Of a stretch of DNA of 64,000 bases, positions 1 to 12,933 are shown in pieces. The notes under the pieces are model-generated. The model did not search any database. It was not told the DNA's origin and was given only the letters and a program-made list of their open reading frames with translations. Position numbers and translations under genes: made by a program. Numbering within the stretch: the first letter of the stretch is position 1; each line of letters begins with the position of its first letter. The stretch comes from Onchocerca volvulus (lineage: Eukaryota > Nematoda > Chromadorea > Rhabditida > Onchocercidae), in assembly GCA_000499405.2 (NCBI GenBank), contig HG738138.1, positions 6,260,888 to 6,324,887 on the forward strand. The letters run 5' to 3'.

Positions 1-1342
1 TAGTTGAAAATAGGTAAAATATGAATAGTGCTATAAAATTAAACTCTACATTTAATAAGTTGTCAAAGAAAAAAAAGTCTAAGTTAACAGAACTTTGAAT
101 ACCCCCACTGTAATCTACATCGACAAGCAATTTTAATGTCTGGAAAAGAAAATTTTTCCATCATTTTCACTTAAAAAATTCGGAAAGTGTAATTACTTCA
201 TTTTAGTATTGAGATAATCTGACTTTAATAACTCAACTGCCTCGCATACAAATCTATAACAGCAACTCGTCATTCAAATCAACTTTGCATTTAATAACAT
301 TTCTCAAAATATTTAACAAAATTTAACAATGAAACTGATATTCAACTTACTTTAAAACTCTCATCTTGTGATAGCTCATAGTCCTCCACACATACTGATT
401 TGATCACGGGGGATTTGCAGCCAATTGATAAGTCCCTAACACGAATGTCCTAAAAGAGGAAATTATAGATTTTAAGGAGAAAAAAAAAAGACATTTTCCA
501 GAGGTTATAAGCTAGCTTTAATGGTTTGAAAGATTCTTCTAGCCAGTATTTCAAAACAACTATTTTGGCATTTTCTCCACATAAATCTGTATTTATTTTT
601 CCAGATTTCATCACTGAAAAAAAACTTCAAAGTTTTGATAAATCTTTCGTTCATTTAAGATTCTCGAAATTTTTTATATAATTTAAAAAAATGATTTCTT
701 TGACCATCAAGAAGTTGAAATTGTGGTGGAAAGGTGAAGATGGAATAGTTTTCTAGAGTTACGAAGAAAGAAAGAGGATTAACAATAAGCAACAACAGGC
801 AAATCTCATGAAATTGTATTCTCCTAAAAGTCACTCGCAAAGTTGAAACAGACCTGTATGAGACGCCCGGCAGTATTTCGAGTAGTAAGATCACTAAGTT
901 CCAACTGTAGCTTTTTGTGGATCCATCTGTAAGATACAAAAAAACACTGGATTCATTTTAAGAGCCAAATATGATCAATTACCATAAACAATATATATTA
1001 GTACCTTCGTAATCGACGAGAATCCTTGTGTTCTTGAAACAGAAAATGAAGAATGAGACTCAGATTATAGCAAGATTCCCATTCAAAAGTTCGACCTTCA
1101 TTCAAGAATTGTTTCAGTTTCTGAAAATCACTTTCTTTAATAACGAAAAGCGATATGCATCATACTATTCCAACTCAAAAGATGGAAAAGAATAAAATTA
1201 CCTCAGGAAGACGAAGTGGTTGAAATTGTTCAAAAAGTGCGGGATGTGAAGAGATTTCACCAAAAGGATTGAATAGTAACACATAAATTACGAGAAGCAT
1301 TAAAATTGCGCCAAAAACGACTCCCCACAAGAATCCTAACAT
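1..1342 (-). CDS. pdzd-8: PDZD8-like SMP-domain lipid-transfer protein, N-terminal part (gene runs off left edge)
   Basis: Four exons are visible on the minus strand: 1342-1202, 1120-1005, 926-854 and 449-351, each with GT-AG borders and matching phase. The first Met opens directly into one hydrophobic segment (about residues 2-24), as in PDZD8, which is anchored in the ER membrane by its N-terminus. Exons 2-4 read as the start of an SMP lipid-binding domain: an ESCYNLSLILHFLFQE stretch, then KKLQLELSDLTTRNTAGRL, then a DIRVRDLSIGCKSPVIKSV stretch. These align with the family's EFEELLQTKTAGRL and LSLRDV segments as I remember them. Family members move lipid at ER contacts with late endosomes and mitochondria. 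The PDZ, C1 and C-terminal parts lie outside the window. I chose the Met at 1342 because the open frame above it has no ATG before a stop. Several short upstream ATGs lie in the leader. A TEX2-type SMP protein is the alternative but fits less well. Confidence 0.82.
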
Positions 1343-4300
1343 ACTGACATTAATGTCACTATCATTATCATACAATATTCATTGAATCCCTTCAGCTATT
1401 TCCGTCTGAAAATGCAGTTATTATCATTAAAATTTACTCATAAAAGATTTTCATCCTTTAGCATCATGCTATCAAAGCTCGATAATGATTTCTTTTCTTT
1501 TTTTCTATCAGAGATCATGAGCCGGAAGGAATTTCAATAAGTGAAATTACAAAGTTAAACTATCAGCACTTCTAACTAGACGTACACAATAAAATGTCGT
1601 TCAAATGGACAGCTCGCATAAATGCCTCTTTCTCTCGTCCATTTTGCCTTCAGGTTTCATAAAATTCAGAGATTAAAAAAATTTACTAGCTGAACTTTTG
1701 CTCCACACACTTCGAATTGCATACTGTAACAGGGATCACTGTTGGGCGCCTGAATGCTTTCGTGCAATAATCGATCCACTGCAAAATACCAATCGCATAT
1801 TATCGGAATATATTGTAGGCAAGATTAATTTGTTGAAGACATTCCAGACTATCTCTTGTATCTCCGCTCATCATATCTGATGTATTATCATTACCTTGAT
1901 GACGTGATATACTGTTCCGTTATTTTGGTTAAACAATGTGCTTATCAAAGTTAATTAGAATTTTAATTCAGAATACTACAAGATTTATATATTTATTCAT
2001 TTAATGTTTCAGGTTATTTACAAATTCCTAAATTTCCATCGATTATTATATCTTCCATCGTTTACTTTTTGCTCAACGAATGAACAGATCAAATAAGTGG
2101 TTTTTGCTATATAAGTTCACATGTGGAAGTGAATATAATTTTCTAACTATAAATTCCCATACTAGCCTAGTGTAAACTTTGTTATTTTAAGAGAACAATG
2201 GTCGAATGTTTCACTGATTAGATAAGTTACAGTTGCTAACTTGTATACAAATATCACCAAACAGATATTGCGAGATAGCTTATGTTCCTTGTGCCAGAAT
2301 GGCTTGATTTTATCCAAATTCAGTATGATTTCATATATCGAGCTTTAATAAGGCATTTTCATCCTTCTAACCACATTTTTATATACTTTTTTTTCACTAC
2401 TTCCGTGCTACGAAGATTAGATTGTTGGCATAATGCTTTCTCACTTCTAATTTCCCACCTTTGAATCTCAGCTCTCTTTCAGTAATCACATACCACTATA
2501 AATAACTGACTGAGAGATAATGATCAATTTCGGAGAAAATTTATATTGATAGTGCACAAACACATATTTCAGTAAGATGATGAATATATTCTATGCATGC
2601 TTTTTTAAATGGTATAACGAGTATTAAAAATATTAAAACGTAAATAATTTAATTTCACTTTGGTAAGTAAAATACTTCAGCTCGGAATCAACCCTGCCTG
2701 AAACACCTTTCTTCGAAATCATAAGTAAATGTGATGAAGGTGGAAGACATATTTTAAGTTGTGGAGAAAAACTGGTTCTTCCTTTTGAGCATCTCATTTG
2801 CTTTAGTATCTTAAAGAGTAGGGACGTCCAAACATCTTTCTACGAATTTTGGTGACCAGTTTCTCCATAAAATTTTTCTTTTCCTTTTTCCGCATATTGC
2901 TTTTTGTATCTTGTAGAGATCTTCTGTAGCAAACAAAATTTTGCTGTCCTCACTTTATAAAAGAAATGCAGTAATGTAACGTCTAAATCGATTCTCCAAC
3001 ATACTGTACTTATACGAACTCGAATTAAATTCTGTAATCAAGAGATTTTCGAATTAGTTTGCTTTCTGGTGATTATGCCACAATGAAAACGTACTCGATA
3101 CGTATCCTATAATGTGCTGGAGTGATAATAGTACTTTCCATCATTGTGATCTTGAGAGTTAAAGTCAAAAGAATTTTCTTTTAAAAACTGTTGTTTTGGT
3201 AATTATAAGCAAATCACATGGAACCATTGAATATAAATGAGAACATTTCAGACACTGAAAATTTCCAGAGTTTACATTCAATGGGATTTGTGAATGAAAT
3301 TTCATTTTCTTCTACTGAATTCTATAGGGATAGTTCACGTCTTCAGTCTACAAGAAGTATGGCAGTCAGTGATATCTGTGGGACTAGACACATGTTACAT
3401 GAAAGTAATGCAACGAATAAAACTTCTAAGACATTAAAATAAAATTCTCAGTCATATGATGGACGTGAATTTAACAAAGTTTTATAGAAAAAACGGACTC
3501 AGATTTTACTTTGTGCTCATTTCGGACTTCACACTCATTACTTCACTTACTGCTTTAAATATTTGGTAGTTCTCTTGTGCAGTAACCGTTAAGGTTATCA
3601 CACAAAGTGATAATAACTTCGATAAGCTACAACTTTCCTAAGAATCGATGATTTGTTTAGATGTAAGAGGTTCCGCTGTAGGCACTACTTATCTCGGGTA
3701 ATAAAACGGCAATACTCCAGCCCTACTACAAGTTGGTGAAGGATTGATACAAAATAGAAGCTGAAAAGTGACACTCCAGATTTTCCGCTTAGAGTGGTAA
3801 CAGACAGATAAGATTGAAGTAGGAAGAATACAGTATCTCTTATACTGCTTTTATTCTTTGTAAGAAAATGCTAAAGAACACACAAAATTACAATGACCCC
3901 AAGCGCATGAAAAAATCAATGAAGTCGTCGTCGTTAAAACAGATGCAATGTTGTTGAAATGAAGCATAAAATACAATCAGCGGTAGTATAAACTTCTACT
4001 CCACACTTCTTGTTTCTGCCTGTTATATAGCAGTTATTTGAGACAAGAAGAGTTATGTTCCACTTAACCCGGTAAAACCATATCCAAAAATATCCCAGCA
4101 ATTCGATTTGAATTTCACCATCATACAAGAAAGTTGGTTCCATTGGTTCCAAACTTTATGAAACTTTACTTGTCCATTGGACTTACAGTTCCTCAATTTT
4201 TAACATGGACCCTATGTTCCGCTCATGGAAAAAGTTAAAGAACTGGGTAAAAACTTCCAAATATATTGTCATATATATCATATCAGCAATATCGAAATAT

Positions 4301-6264
4301 TAAACCAGACGTTATTTCCGGACTACTTCACTTTTTTAATTTAATCGAAGTTAAGAAATATACAACAAACAATATTAGCAATTTACCAAGTATCCAATTT
4401 ATAAATAATTTTTAATAATGAAGTCCACACCACTACAAATAAATAAATTGAAGGAAAACCAGAAAACTGATAAACTGACGAGAAGCTTAAGATAAAGAAA
4501 TAATTAATCTAAATAGACAACATGAAATGAGGAATTCAGTTAATTTGCAAAGTTTATCCCCAGAACATAACAAGTTTATCCAGCAAAACCTGAAGATAAG
4601 CAAATATTCTGACTCCACAAAATGCACTTTTTTCACACATAACGCACAAGAAGTTTGTACTATACAATTCCAGATATCATAAACTACAGTCCGACCATAC
4701 TTTTTGATATCGGACAGCTGCAAAAAAAAACGAAAAATGCACAAATTATGGCCAGTAGAGAACCGAAGCACGAATCATCTCCCGACATCCTCAAGAGTTC
4801 AAAAAATAAAATGTTCTATCTTTTGCATTAAATATGCCTGAAAAACATCATTCATTCAAAATATTCAGCAACTTTGGGATTTCAATTCAAAAAGTATCGA
4901 CTGAGGACGTCGCCATCCATATATTCGCTCCCAAAGCATTAATTAAGCATGAAGTGCAAACACTCTCCTTACTCTATAAAGAATTATTTTTCTTTACAGC
5001 TGCTCCATGTTGAATATCCTCAGTTAATTTTCAAACGCTGCAACTGAATGAATCAGGTCATTTCTCTAACCTCCACTTCCACAATATAATATTTAAATAA
5101 TATCGAAATCATCAGTAAGTTTGAAGTTTAAATGAGCGCAAAAGAAATCTTTAATTCTGCACACCGTGTTCCATAATGTCACCAAAGGGTGACTACGCTG
5201 CAATTTCTCGAAAAAACAAGAACTCTATCGAAAAAGCATAACATCCCTATTCATAGAAGTATGCTGTAAAGAAAAATAAATTCAATTTACAAGCGACCAT
5301 TCTTTACCAGCTCATTCATTAAGAAATCCATATAAACGAAAAGCCATGAAATGACCAGAGATAATGACTAATAAATAAACATCTAAAGGATTCGAGAGCT
5401 GTTATCGAGAAAACGTTTCTTAAAACAACTAAGCTAATAACAATGGTAATACTCCTTTCCAGAATGAGCATCATACTACCCTTGAAAATGACGATTTACT
5501 CTGAATTTACTGATCACAACTAGTATCAAACTTTCATTTCCTCGATCAAATGCTTTTTGAACAAAACATACACTGTACATGTTCAGTAGTAATAACGACA
5601 TGGTGGTGATAAACAATTATGAACAATAAGCAATCATGAACTGCAAGAAAAAAAATTAAGCTTCATAAACAAAGTGCACCTGATAAAAATGCTTGTTTAG
5701 CAAGCAAATAACAATACGAAATGCATTGATTGGAACGGATCCCTGCAAGGTAATGTTTTAAGTAATGCTTATTTTGTACTACAAAAAATTTTTAAGTCTT
5801 CATCTTTGCTACATAAAAATGTTCCGCTAACTCATTAATAGAGCAATCCACATAATAATAGATTTTAATCTCATGAGAACAACTAAATACTGAATATAGC
5901 TTGCACATTTGATTCGTTTACATGAAGACATTAGATGAAAGCGGAAATGCTCCAGCAAAATATATCAGGAATAACACAGTTTTGATGAGCATGAATAACA
6001 TATATAAAGAAAGCATTTGTATTCTGTACTTTTTTTTTTGTGAAAAAACACATCAGTTTCTCTTCAAATCACTTCCAAAACATAGAAAAATAAAAAATTC
6101 CCGAGCAAATATCCAGCACTTTAAATTATTCGAAGACCATTGAAGCCCTCGACATAATTATCGAGAAAATAAATAAATAAAAAAAGCACAGAGAAAGAAA
6201 ATAAAAACTTATGAACAATTCATACTAAGAAGAAACAAATATGGAGAGAAATATAGCTACAAAA
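1343..6264. other. Intergenic region, no supported gene
   Basis: This is about 4.9 kb between the PDZD8-like gene start and the sirtuin stop. It is AT-rich with frequent stops in all frames. The longest plausible coding stretch is a 74-codon plus-strand frame at 3218-3442, rich in Ser, Asn and Thr, starting at an ATG and resembling nothing I know. I do not call it a gene. The part next to 1342 should contain the promoter of the PDZD8-like gene. An acceptor-like ttttcag occurs about 65 bp upstream of its ATG, suggesting a spliced or trans-spliced leader. Confidence 0.5.
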
Positions 6265-9200
6265 TTATAAAACTAAGTGATTACAACTATTAGTCCTGAT
6301 CAAACCATGCGTAGTTTCCTCTTCTGTTTGCACAGTGATTGTTTTCAAGAAAGGTTCCAATCTTGCGCTTAATCTGTTTCCTGTGCATGAACTTTCAGTA
6401 CTATATTTAGTTTCCAAATCCATTCTTGGAGGGCAAGAGCTGGATCTTTCATCACTCTCACTATCAGCTCTTGTATGAAGAGAAGATTCTTCTAAAGACA
6501 TTGTTCTAACACCAATATTACAATAAATTTCTTCCTGATTTGTTTCGCTTTCATCGGATTCCGAACTACTTGATGCAGGTGAACTGTGATAGTGCTCGGA
6601 AAGCTGACGAAATATATCGTCATCTTTATCGTAATACATTTCTGCACCAGGGAATATGTTTTTGTTCGGTACTATCTAAAAAAGCCAATATGCAATAGGA
6701 TAGTGAGAAAAAACATTCTCGTAGACGAATAGCATTATTAATATTATGTCTGTCTCGGCATTAATTCAGTTTATTCGCACGAAACAAAAAAAAAGAAAAA
6801 AAAGGAGATTTTGGCATTATTAAAATGCTGGAATACTTCTATTCTTTCTCTTTAAATTGACTGCTTAACATATTTATTTTGCACTTCCTGTCGGAAAACC
6901 GAGATATTCTTTTAACACAAATACAATGAATCAATCAAAGTAATTTATATTATAAAAATATCTTGGGAAACCGGTTTAAACTCTAAAATATAAATTTCAA
7001 AAAAAAAAAAAGAAAAAAAAAATTCTCAAATAAATAAATCATTATTCAAATCTTACAATCTTATCATATGAAATTCTCAAATTAATCAGAAACAAATCAA
7101 TCACTAAGCAAATCTTACATCTTGATCATATGAGATCTCAAAATAACTCTAAACATACAAATCACCTTTCTAAATCCCATTTTGAATTATCTAATAATTA
7201 TAAATATCTTAAATTCTTGTTTTCTCAACTTCCGGTTAGATGTAAAATGCTTAAAATTAAACGTCTTACCATCAGATAACCAAATTCTTAATCTCTGAAC
7301 TTCGGTACTGATGAAAATTGTCTAAATTATTATAAACATCCCCGACTATATAAATGGTCAGTACCAATTTAGTTTAGTTTGAACTTGAGTCTGCCTCAGT
7401 CTCAATCAAAAGAAGAAATCTTCCAGTCCAAATAAAATCTCTCGAAGGCTTAAAATGCAAACCCGATCAAATCAGCCAATAAAAACCCAATAAATTTCCT
7501 TAATGTCTATAAAACAAAAAACATTCAAGCTATCGATTCTACCTCCGATATTGATCGATAAACTGTATTGTAACGCAGCTGCAAAAATAAACTACGTCAT
7601 AACAAAGTCTTTATCAAACAAGAAATTCGTCTGTGTAATCAATCAGTCTCCAATTTCTCTAATCAAAAAATTTTTACGACACATACCGAAAATTTGTAGA
7701 TTTCTCATACCAACCAAAACCTGGGATTATGGTTTTTATTTTAGATTAGTTTTGAAACCAAAAAATAAGTTCGCAATAAATAGAAATCTCAGCTTCCTGA
7801 TTTTCTCATTTTTAAATCAAATTATCTACAAAAAGACTAATATTACTTACAAAGACAGAATACACAAAAACAATAGATCTAAAAAGACTAAGCATAATGA
7901 AATAAAGCACTCACAAAAAGATAACCATCAATAGGAAGTTTCGCTCCCACGCTAACATAACGTGCATCCCACATAGAAGGCATTTCTTCTTTCAGTCGTG
8001 CTCGTTTAATTGCTGGCTGATCCAATAATTTCTGAAATGAGTTACAGCATTATCAAGATATTAAAATAGAATAAACAAGTAGGAAAATACAGTACTTATG
8101 ATTTGCGACATTTTTTGAAGTTGAAAAACGACTGAATTAAGCTCTGTCTGTCTGAAAACCCACATATATGATATCTATTGAATTAAGAAGCAAATTCAAT
8201 ACGATGTAACAGAAACTTCAGACTATAACAGAGGAAATAACCTTGAACTGCATTTCGTTGATGACCTTCCGAAGAATTGGTTTCTCGTAAATTTTTTCGA
8301 CTGCAGCAGAATCGCTGCAGTTTGTTTTCGAGCGACCTCAAAAAGAGTTCTTTCTTGAGATCTTGCTACACGAACGATTCACCGAAAAAGCTATATAACA
8401 GATTTAAATTTTACCTTTTCTGAAAATATCGGTATAAGGAGGACCCAAAACCAAAGCTAATTGAGCCACAATATCGTCACAATCACCCAGCAACTCGATA
8501 TCAGTGGCATAATGAGGTAAGGATTCACGGTTGATGAGTATCTGCGGTACTTCGGGATTAACACTGTACGGTAAGAGTGCAACTGGCTGTACTTTCAAAG
8601 ATGAACCGATAACTACAACCAAATCGACCTGAAAAGAAAACCTTTCATAATATTCTCTGAAAACACTTAACAAAAGCTCAACAACAGTTAAACATCTCCA
8701 ATAATGTGTGAACATTACAACTGACCGGCAAAAAATTTATAGAATTTTCCTTTAAATACATTGGTCTACCATCAACTTTTTCTGAAAAGATTTAGAAAAC
8801 TACAATAAACTACATACTCTTTCTCTGTCCTCGGCCATTTTTTCGTGAAAATCATCCGAAAGATCTTCACCGAAAAAAACTATGTCAGGTTTCATGACTC
8901 CTTCCGGCTGGCTGCACACTCGACACATCGCAACACGCTGTGAAACGAATTCTATCATCACGGGTTGTATTTAAGTGTATTATTAAAATCATAATAAAAA
9001 AAAGAGAAAAACATTTCTCTTCATCAAGCTGTATATTTTAATCAAAATTCGTTTTTATAATATCTTCATCAAAATGAAATTTTAACCAACAAAAAGAATG
9101 CAACAAACGATTTTAAAAAATTAAGGGTGCAAAGACAAGTTCCACTGAAAGATACCCCAGAGTCGATATCTTCCCGAATGGCTTCGCTATCGACCTTTAA

Positions 9201-12200
9201 ACCACAGTTCCGACAAGTCGCCGTTGCAAATGATCCTAAACAAGAAAGGAAAAAAATATAGAGAAACAATAAGAGAACAAAAAACTGTGATAGTTTTAAT
9301 AATGAAAAGTTTAATGATCGATTATTAAAATAAACGATTGGCAGTACTTTCTAAGCAAAATGTAAAATAGTTATCTTTGACAGAATTTGGAGTTGCTATC
9401 AGATTATAAATTTGTAAGAGAAACTCCGAACAGTTTTCATGCTCAAGTCCACCCATCATTTGCAACCTACAATGATGCTCAAAAGCATTATCGCCTACAA
9501 TAAAAAAAAAATACCATGGCATTGTACAATGCGTTTGATTCCGGCCACCTGTTCCAAAGTATCAATATTTTGAGTGTAATTTCTCAGCAATTTCCCACTG
9601 TCTTCGAGTGCCTTGATGAAGTAATGGCATATCGAAGCTTCATAGCGACCAGGGAATAATTCCTTGAATACGATTCATTCAATCAATGTTCAAATCTCTT
9701 GAGAGGATATAAGACCGACGCTGTGAAACCGAATTCGAGGACAAAAACTGAAGCATCACATAAATTTTACGGGTTACCCAACAGGTACGAAAACAACAAA
9801 GACTAAATGAAAGATAATACCCTAGCAAATTCGAAAAATGGTTTCGGGTTTTTGGTGAAGTAATTGATATCAAACATAGCAGTTGGATCTGGAAGATCTG
9901 GATATTCGATGTGAAGTCGAGCATATACGCCATTTTTGCTCCGGAAGTCCGGTATGCCACAAGAAACAGAAACACCAGCACCTGTCAAAACTAAAATGCG
10001 ACTGCACCTGGAAACAGCAAAAAAACTTTTTCCTTTTATAGTGATAAAATAATTTTTAAGGGAGTAATTGGTTCATTTTCATAAAAGTTGTCGTATGACA
10101 AATAACCTTTTAAAAAGTTCAACTGCATCATCAAATGAATTGAATTCAGGTAATTTTGTGCGTCTGGGACGTTCACTGTATAAAATCTTTCGAATGATTC
10201 GATATAAATCTTGCTCAGAAAGATTATCTGGTAGATCAACATGCGGCAGTAGGCAACGGACAACATCTCTAGCCGACTCACCTAAAGCAAATTTGTGTTG
10301 TATTTTATAAATTTATAAGGAAATGTTACACTGAGTTAAGCAATAAGCATTAGGGACATTTTCTACCATAGCAGACTATAAATATGAAAGCGGAAATTCT
10401 ATAGCATAAAAATGCACTGTCCAGTAGTACTTATATAACCGCGTTTGCAACAATTAACAACAATGCGGCATCTTGAGAGCAATACTCGCCATGAACCACA
10501 TGATTTCATTCATTTTTTTTTCGTACAAATAATCTACGTCATGAGTGCCCAAATAGTTTTAATGAAAATAAAAAAGCTGTATATGAAACAAGCAAAAGAG
10601 AGCGAAAAATGGATTTGAGAACGAGTTGATTACTGAATAATACAACATTCAACTAGAGCAATTTTAAAAAATGGAATACATTATCATATGCTGTAAGGAA
10701 AATTTCACATCAGAAATGATAAAGTGCAGAATTTCGAAACTGTATTTACCATAAAATTATTTACATGTAGTAATTACAAATAAAAAATGAGAAGTGCACT
10801 TCTTAAATTTGACTACATCAGGTTTAATGCTTAGTACAGACCAAAAGTAGACATTACAAAAAAAAAAAATTGACAACTACATGACACGATGAAACGATTC
10901 TTTTTGGATACAATTAAACTCCAAACAGATGTAGGTTTCATGTAATAGAAAAAGTTTGCCAATGAAATGTACAACTTTAACAAGTTCACTTGACTTGGAT
11001 GATGAGTTTGATTTGTCCCATGAAGAAATGGATGCCATTTCCGCATCATATCTTTCTAAACAATCACCGTTATTTCGAAGCAAAAAGCGGCCCGAAAAGA
11101 GAAATGAGCTATATGTTGAACCATTCTGCCATAGGAACAGAAATAAAAAAGACTGGAGGAATATCCGTTAAGGAAAGAATTACACATCATGGATATATCC
11201 TTCTACAAACACTACGTCGAATGGAATCAGCAAATGCCAAAAGACTGTATTTTAATGAAATTAGTTACACTATTTCAATTTGCAACTATTTGCTATTTAT
11301 ATTTCTATTTTTCCCAATGTACTAAGGAAAAATCGCAACTCCGAATAGATTTATTATTCACAGCAGAAAAGCATGAATATAACCTGTACTGTACATATTC
11401 GTTAAATATAAGATGCTTAATTCAACAGAGTATTAAAAAAGTTGAGCTGAAATATCAGTAAGAAAGCCGAATATAACTATTGAAGATTCCTCAGGTAAAC
11501 TGAGCAATGTAAGGAATAACAAAGAGAAACGGAGGAATGAGCTACATCCAAATCAAGTATCAGATTGAATACAGCATTATTTGAAATTTATCAAGAAGGC
11601 TTTAAAAAACTAAAAAACCACTTTGGCTCTCAATAAGGATAATATTGTGTTAAACACCAAAAAATGTTTTTTTGCAAGCATTCCTCTAAAAAGAAATTTT
11701 ATTTTAATAAATTTAAGAAATTCAACAAAAATTAAGTAAGAAAAAACACGGTATGACTGCAAAAATACGAAAATATCTATATGAAAGTATTCCTATATGA
11801 AAGAATGGAAGTTGTAGAAGCGACATGCAAAAAAAATTCTGATAAAAAAACATGGAGCTAAGAAGAAAGATCCATAAAAAGACATATTGATTTTTAAATA
11901 AGTAACTTTGTTTTCAAAGATACACAAAAAGAATTGTTTTCAAAGATACACAAAAAGAACTGTTTAAAAAAGAACAAATTCACTTAATGATTCAAATTGC
12001 CGAATGTCCCCACGAACAAAAACGTTAGAAAAGCGAGAAAAAATAGGTTAAAAATGAACAAAAATAAGTAACTCACCTTCGCCTGCTATTTGGTCGACAG
12101 CAGGAGAATCACCAGAATCTGTATTTATTAACTCCTGATTTACTTGGACATGAATAGCCGAACTGCCTATGGATGAGGGATTTGTAACGGAATTGATATG

Positions 12201-12272
12201 TGTATCAGTTTCGGTTCTCATATTGCCATCTAATATAATATTTTCACCTGAATAAATTTTCATGACGCTCAT
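6265..12272 (-). CDS. sir-2.1: NAD-dependent protein deacetylase, class I sirtuin (SIRT1/SIR-2.1)
   Basis: Eleven exons on the minus strand: 12272-12077, 10281-10107, 10007-9821, 9662-9515, 9235-9156, 8937-8818, 8628-8415, 8365-8242, 8151-8091, 8031-7915 and 6675-6265. They sum to 1833 bp (610 aa), close to the roughly 607 aa I recall for C. elegans SIR-2.1. The Sir2 core is complete: LTGAGVSVSCGIPDFRS (NAD site), NYTQNIDTLE, CHGSF with the catalytic His, zinc ligands CRNC and CRVC, MKPDIVFFGE, and VIGSSLKV. The last two exons carry a SIRT1-type C-terminal regulatory segment (DGYLF, then NKNIFPGAEMYYD), followed by an acidic Ser/Glu tail. Sirtuins remove acetyl groups from lysines using NAD; this class is nuclear and acts on histones and transcription factors. 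The exon at 8151-8091 uses a weak GTATTT donor and is the least certain. A ttctag acceptor sits 19 bp upstream of the ATG. Confidence 0.93.
7020..7170. repeat. Degenerate tandem repeat, about 62-bp period
   Basis: Two to three imperfect copies share an ATTCTCAAAT start, a CAAATCTTACA core and a CTT(G)ATCATATGA end. They lie in the same sirtuin intron just upstream of the LTR-like segment, and may be part of the same old insertion. Confidence 0.55.
7340..7445 (+). repeat. LTR-like promoter segment inside a sirtuin intron
   Basis: Within the intron between the last two sirtuin exons, on the opposite strand, lies a TATATAA box (about 7350), then a GGTCAGTA initiator-like sequence, and an AATAAA signal about 80 bp further on. 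This compact TATA-initiator-polyA order resembles the U3-R part of a nematode LTR retrotransposon. I found no clear TG...CA ends and no second LTR, so the assignment is tentative. Confidence 0.3.
7503..7934 (+). other. 143-codon open frame antisense to a sirtuin intron; coding status unknown
   Basis: An ATG-initiated frame of 143 codons lies almost wholly in a sirtuin intron and reaches 20 bp into the antisense of exon 8031-7915. It is rich in Lys, Asn and Ile, with a basic C-terminus. I do not recognise a domain. In DNA this AT-rich a frame of this length is uncommon by chance. It follows an LTR-like promoter segment by about 60 bp, so it could be a remnant of a mobile element. It could also be a chance open frame. 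Confidence 0.25.
10282..12076. other. Large first intron of the sirtuin gene
   Basis: This 1.8-kb stretch separates the disordered N-terminal exon from the first conserved exon. The two join in phase directly (GAA G / GT GAG), so no further exon is required. A perfect tandem duplication of 26 bp lies at 11908-11959. A minus-strand frame near 11083-10940 (Ser-rich with one Trp) could be an optional exon, but its splice sites are weak. I see no convincing gene. Confidence 0.55.
11908..11959. repeat. Perfect tandem duplication, 2 x 26 bp
   Basis: The unit TTGTTTTCAAAGATACACAA plus AAAGAA occurs twice back to back without mismatch, in the first sirtuin intron. The perfect match implies a recent duplication. 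Confidence 0.85.
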
Positions 12273-12847
12273 TTTGGTATTTCTTATTTAACTAGAAATG
12301 CAAGACATATAAAGTATTTCAGACATCAATTAATTATTGCATCTTTAGAGTGATTCAAGTTGTCTATTGCACCTGACTGAGTAAAGTACTGAACAAATCA
12401 ATTATACCATCTGCAGATGTTCTGCGATGAATGGAATGAAACGAATTGACTTACTTCTCAACTCATTTCCGCAATCACCTGAATGCATGAATATGACAAA
12501 AATAATCTGTGAACAGCTTAACCTGAAAAGACGTCTAAGAATGTATGTACATGAAAAGCGATGCAAATCAGCTCATCAGTAAATATATAACAAAGCAAAA
12601 AAACCAGCACAAAACTCATACCTTTCTTAAATAATTTTTATCGCATAATATGAACCTTGGAAAATATATAATCTATGTAAAAAGCACAACAACATGTAAT
12701 GCCATGTTGGTAGTAATGAATATTCACGTGCGAGTTATTATGGTCTGTCCTCACTTTCTTCAATTTATCACTTCTCCTTCACAATGTCTGTATTTGACAT
12801 CCGTAGTAAATAGTACACATTTACATTTGCTACCCTTGACCCCTCCT

Positions 12848-12860
12848 TCACCTTTGACCT
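12848..12860 (-). promoter_or_regulatory. DR1-type nuclear receptor half-site pair upstream of the sirtuin gene
   Basis: The minus strand reads AGGTCA-A-AGGTGA, one base from a perfect direct repeat with 1-bp spacing, the site class bound by HNF4/RXR-type receptors. A further GGGTCA half-site lies about 15 bp away. It is about 580 bp upstream of the sirtuin ATG in a block of above-average GC (about 12720-13110). The motif is seen directly; any function is inference. Confidence 0.35.
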
Positions 12861-12933
12861 TCAAGTTCGCTTCTCCCGGCCTCACAATCAAATCTCTTCC
12901 TTACCTAAAAGTGGACATCGCGTTAAAATGTTC

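Noticed and set aside
10940..11083. Possible extra sirtuin exon, Ser-rich
   Set aside because: The flanking exons already join in phase and give the expected total length; its splice sites are poor.
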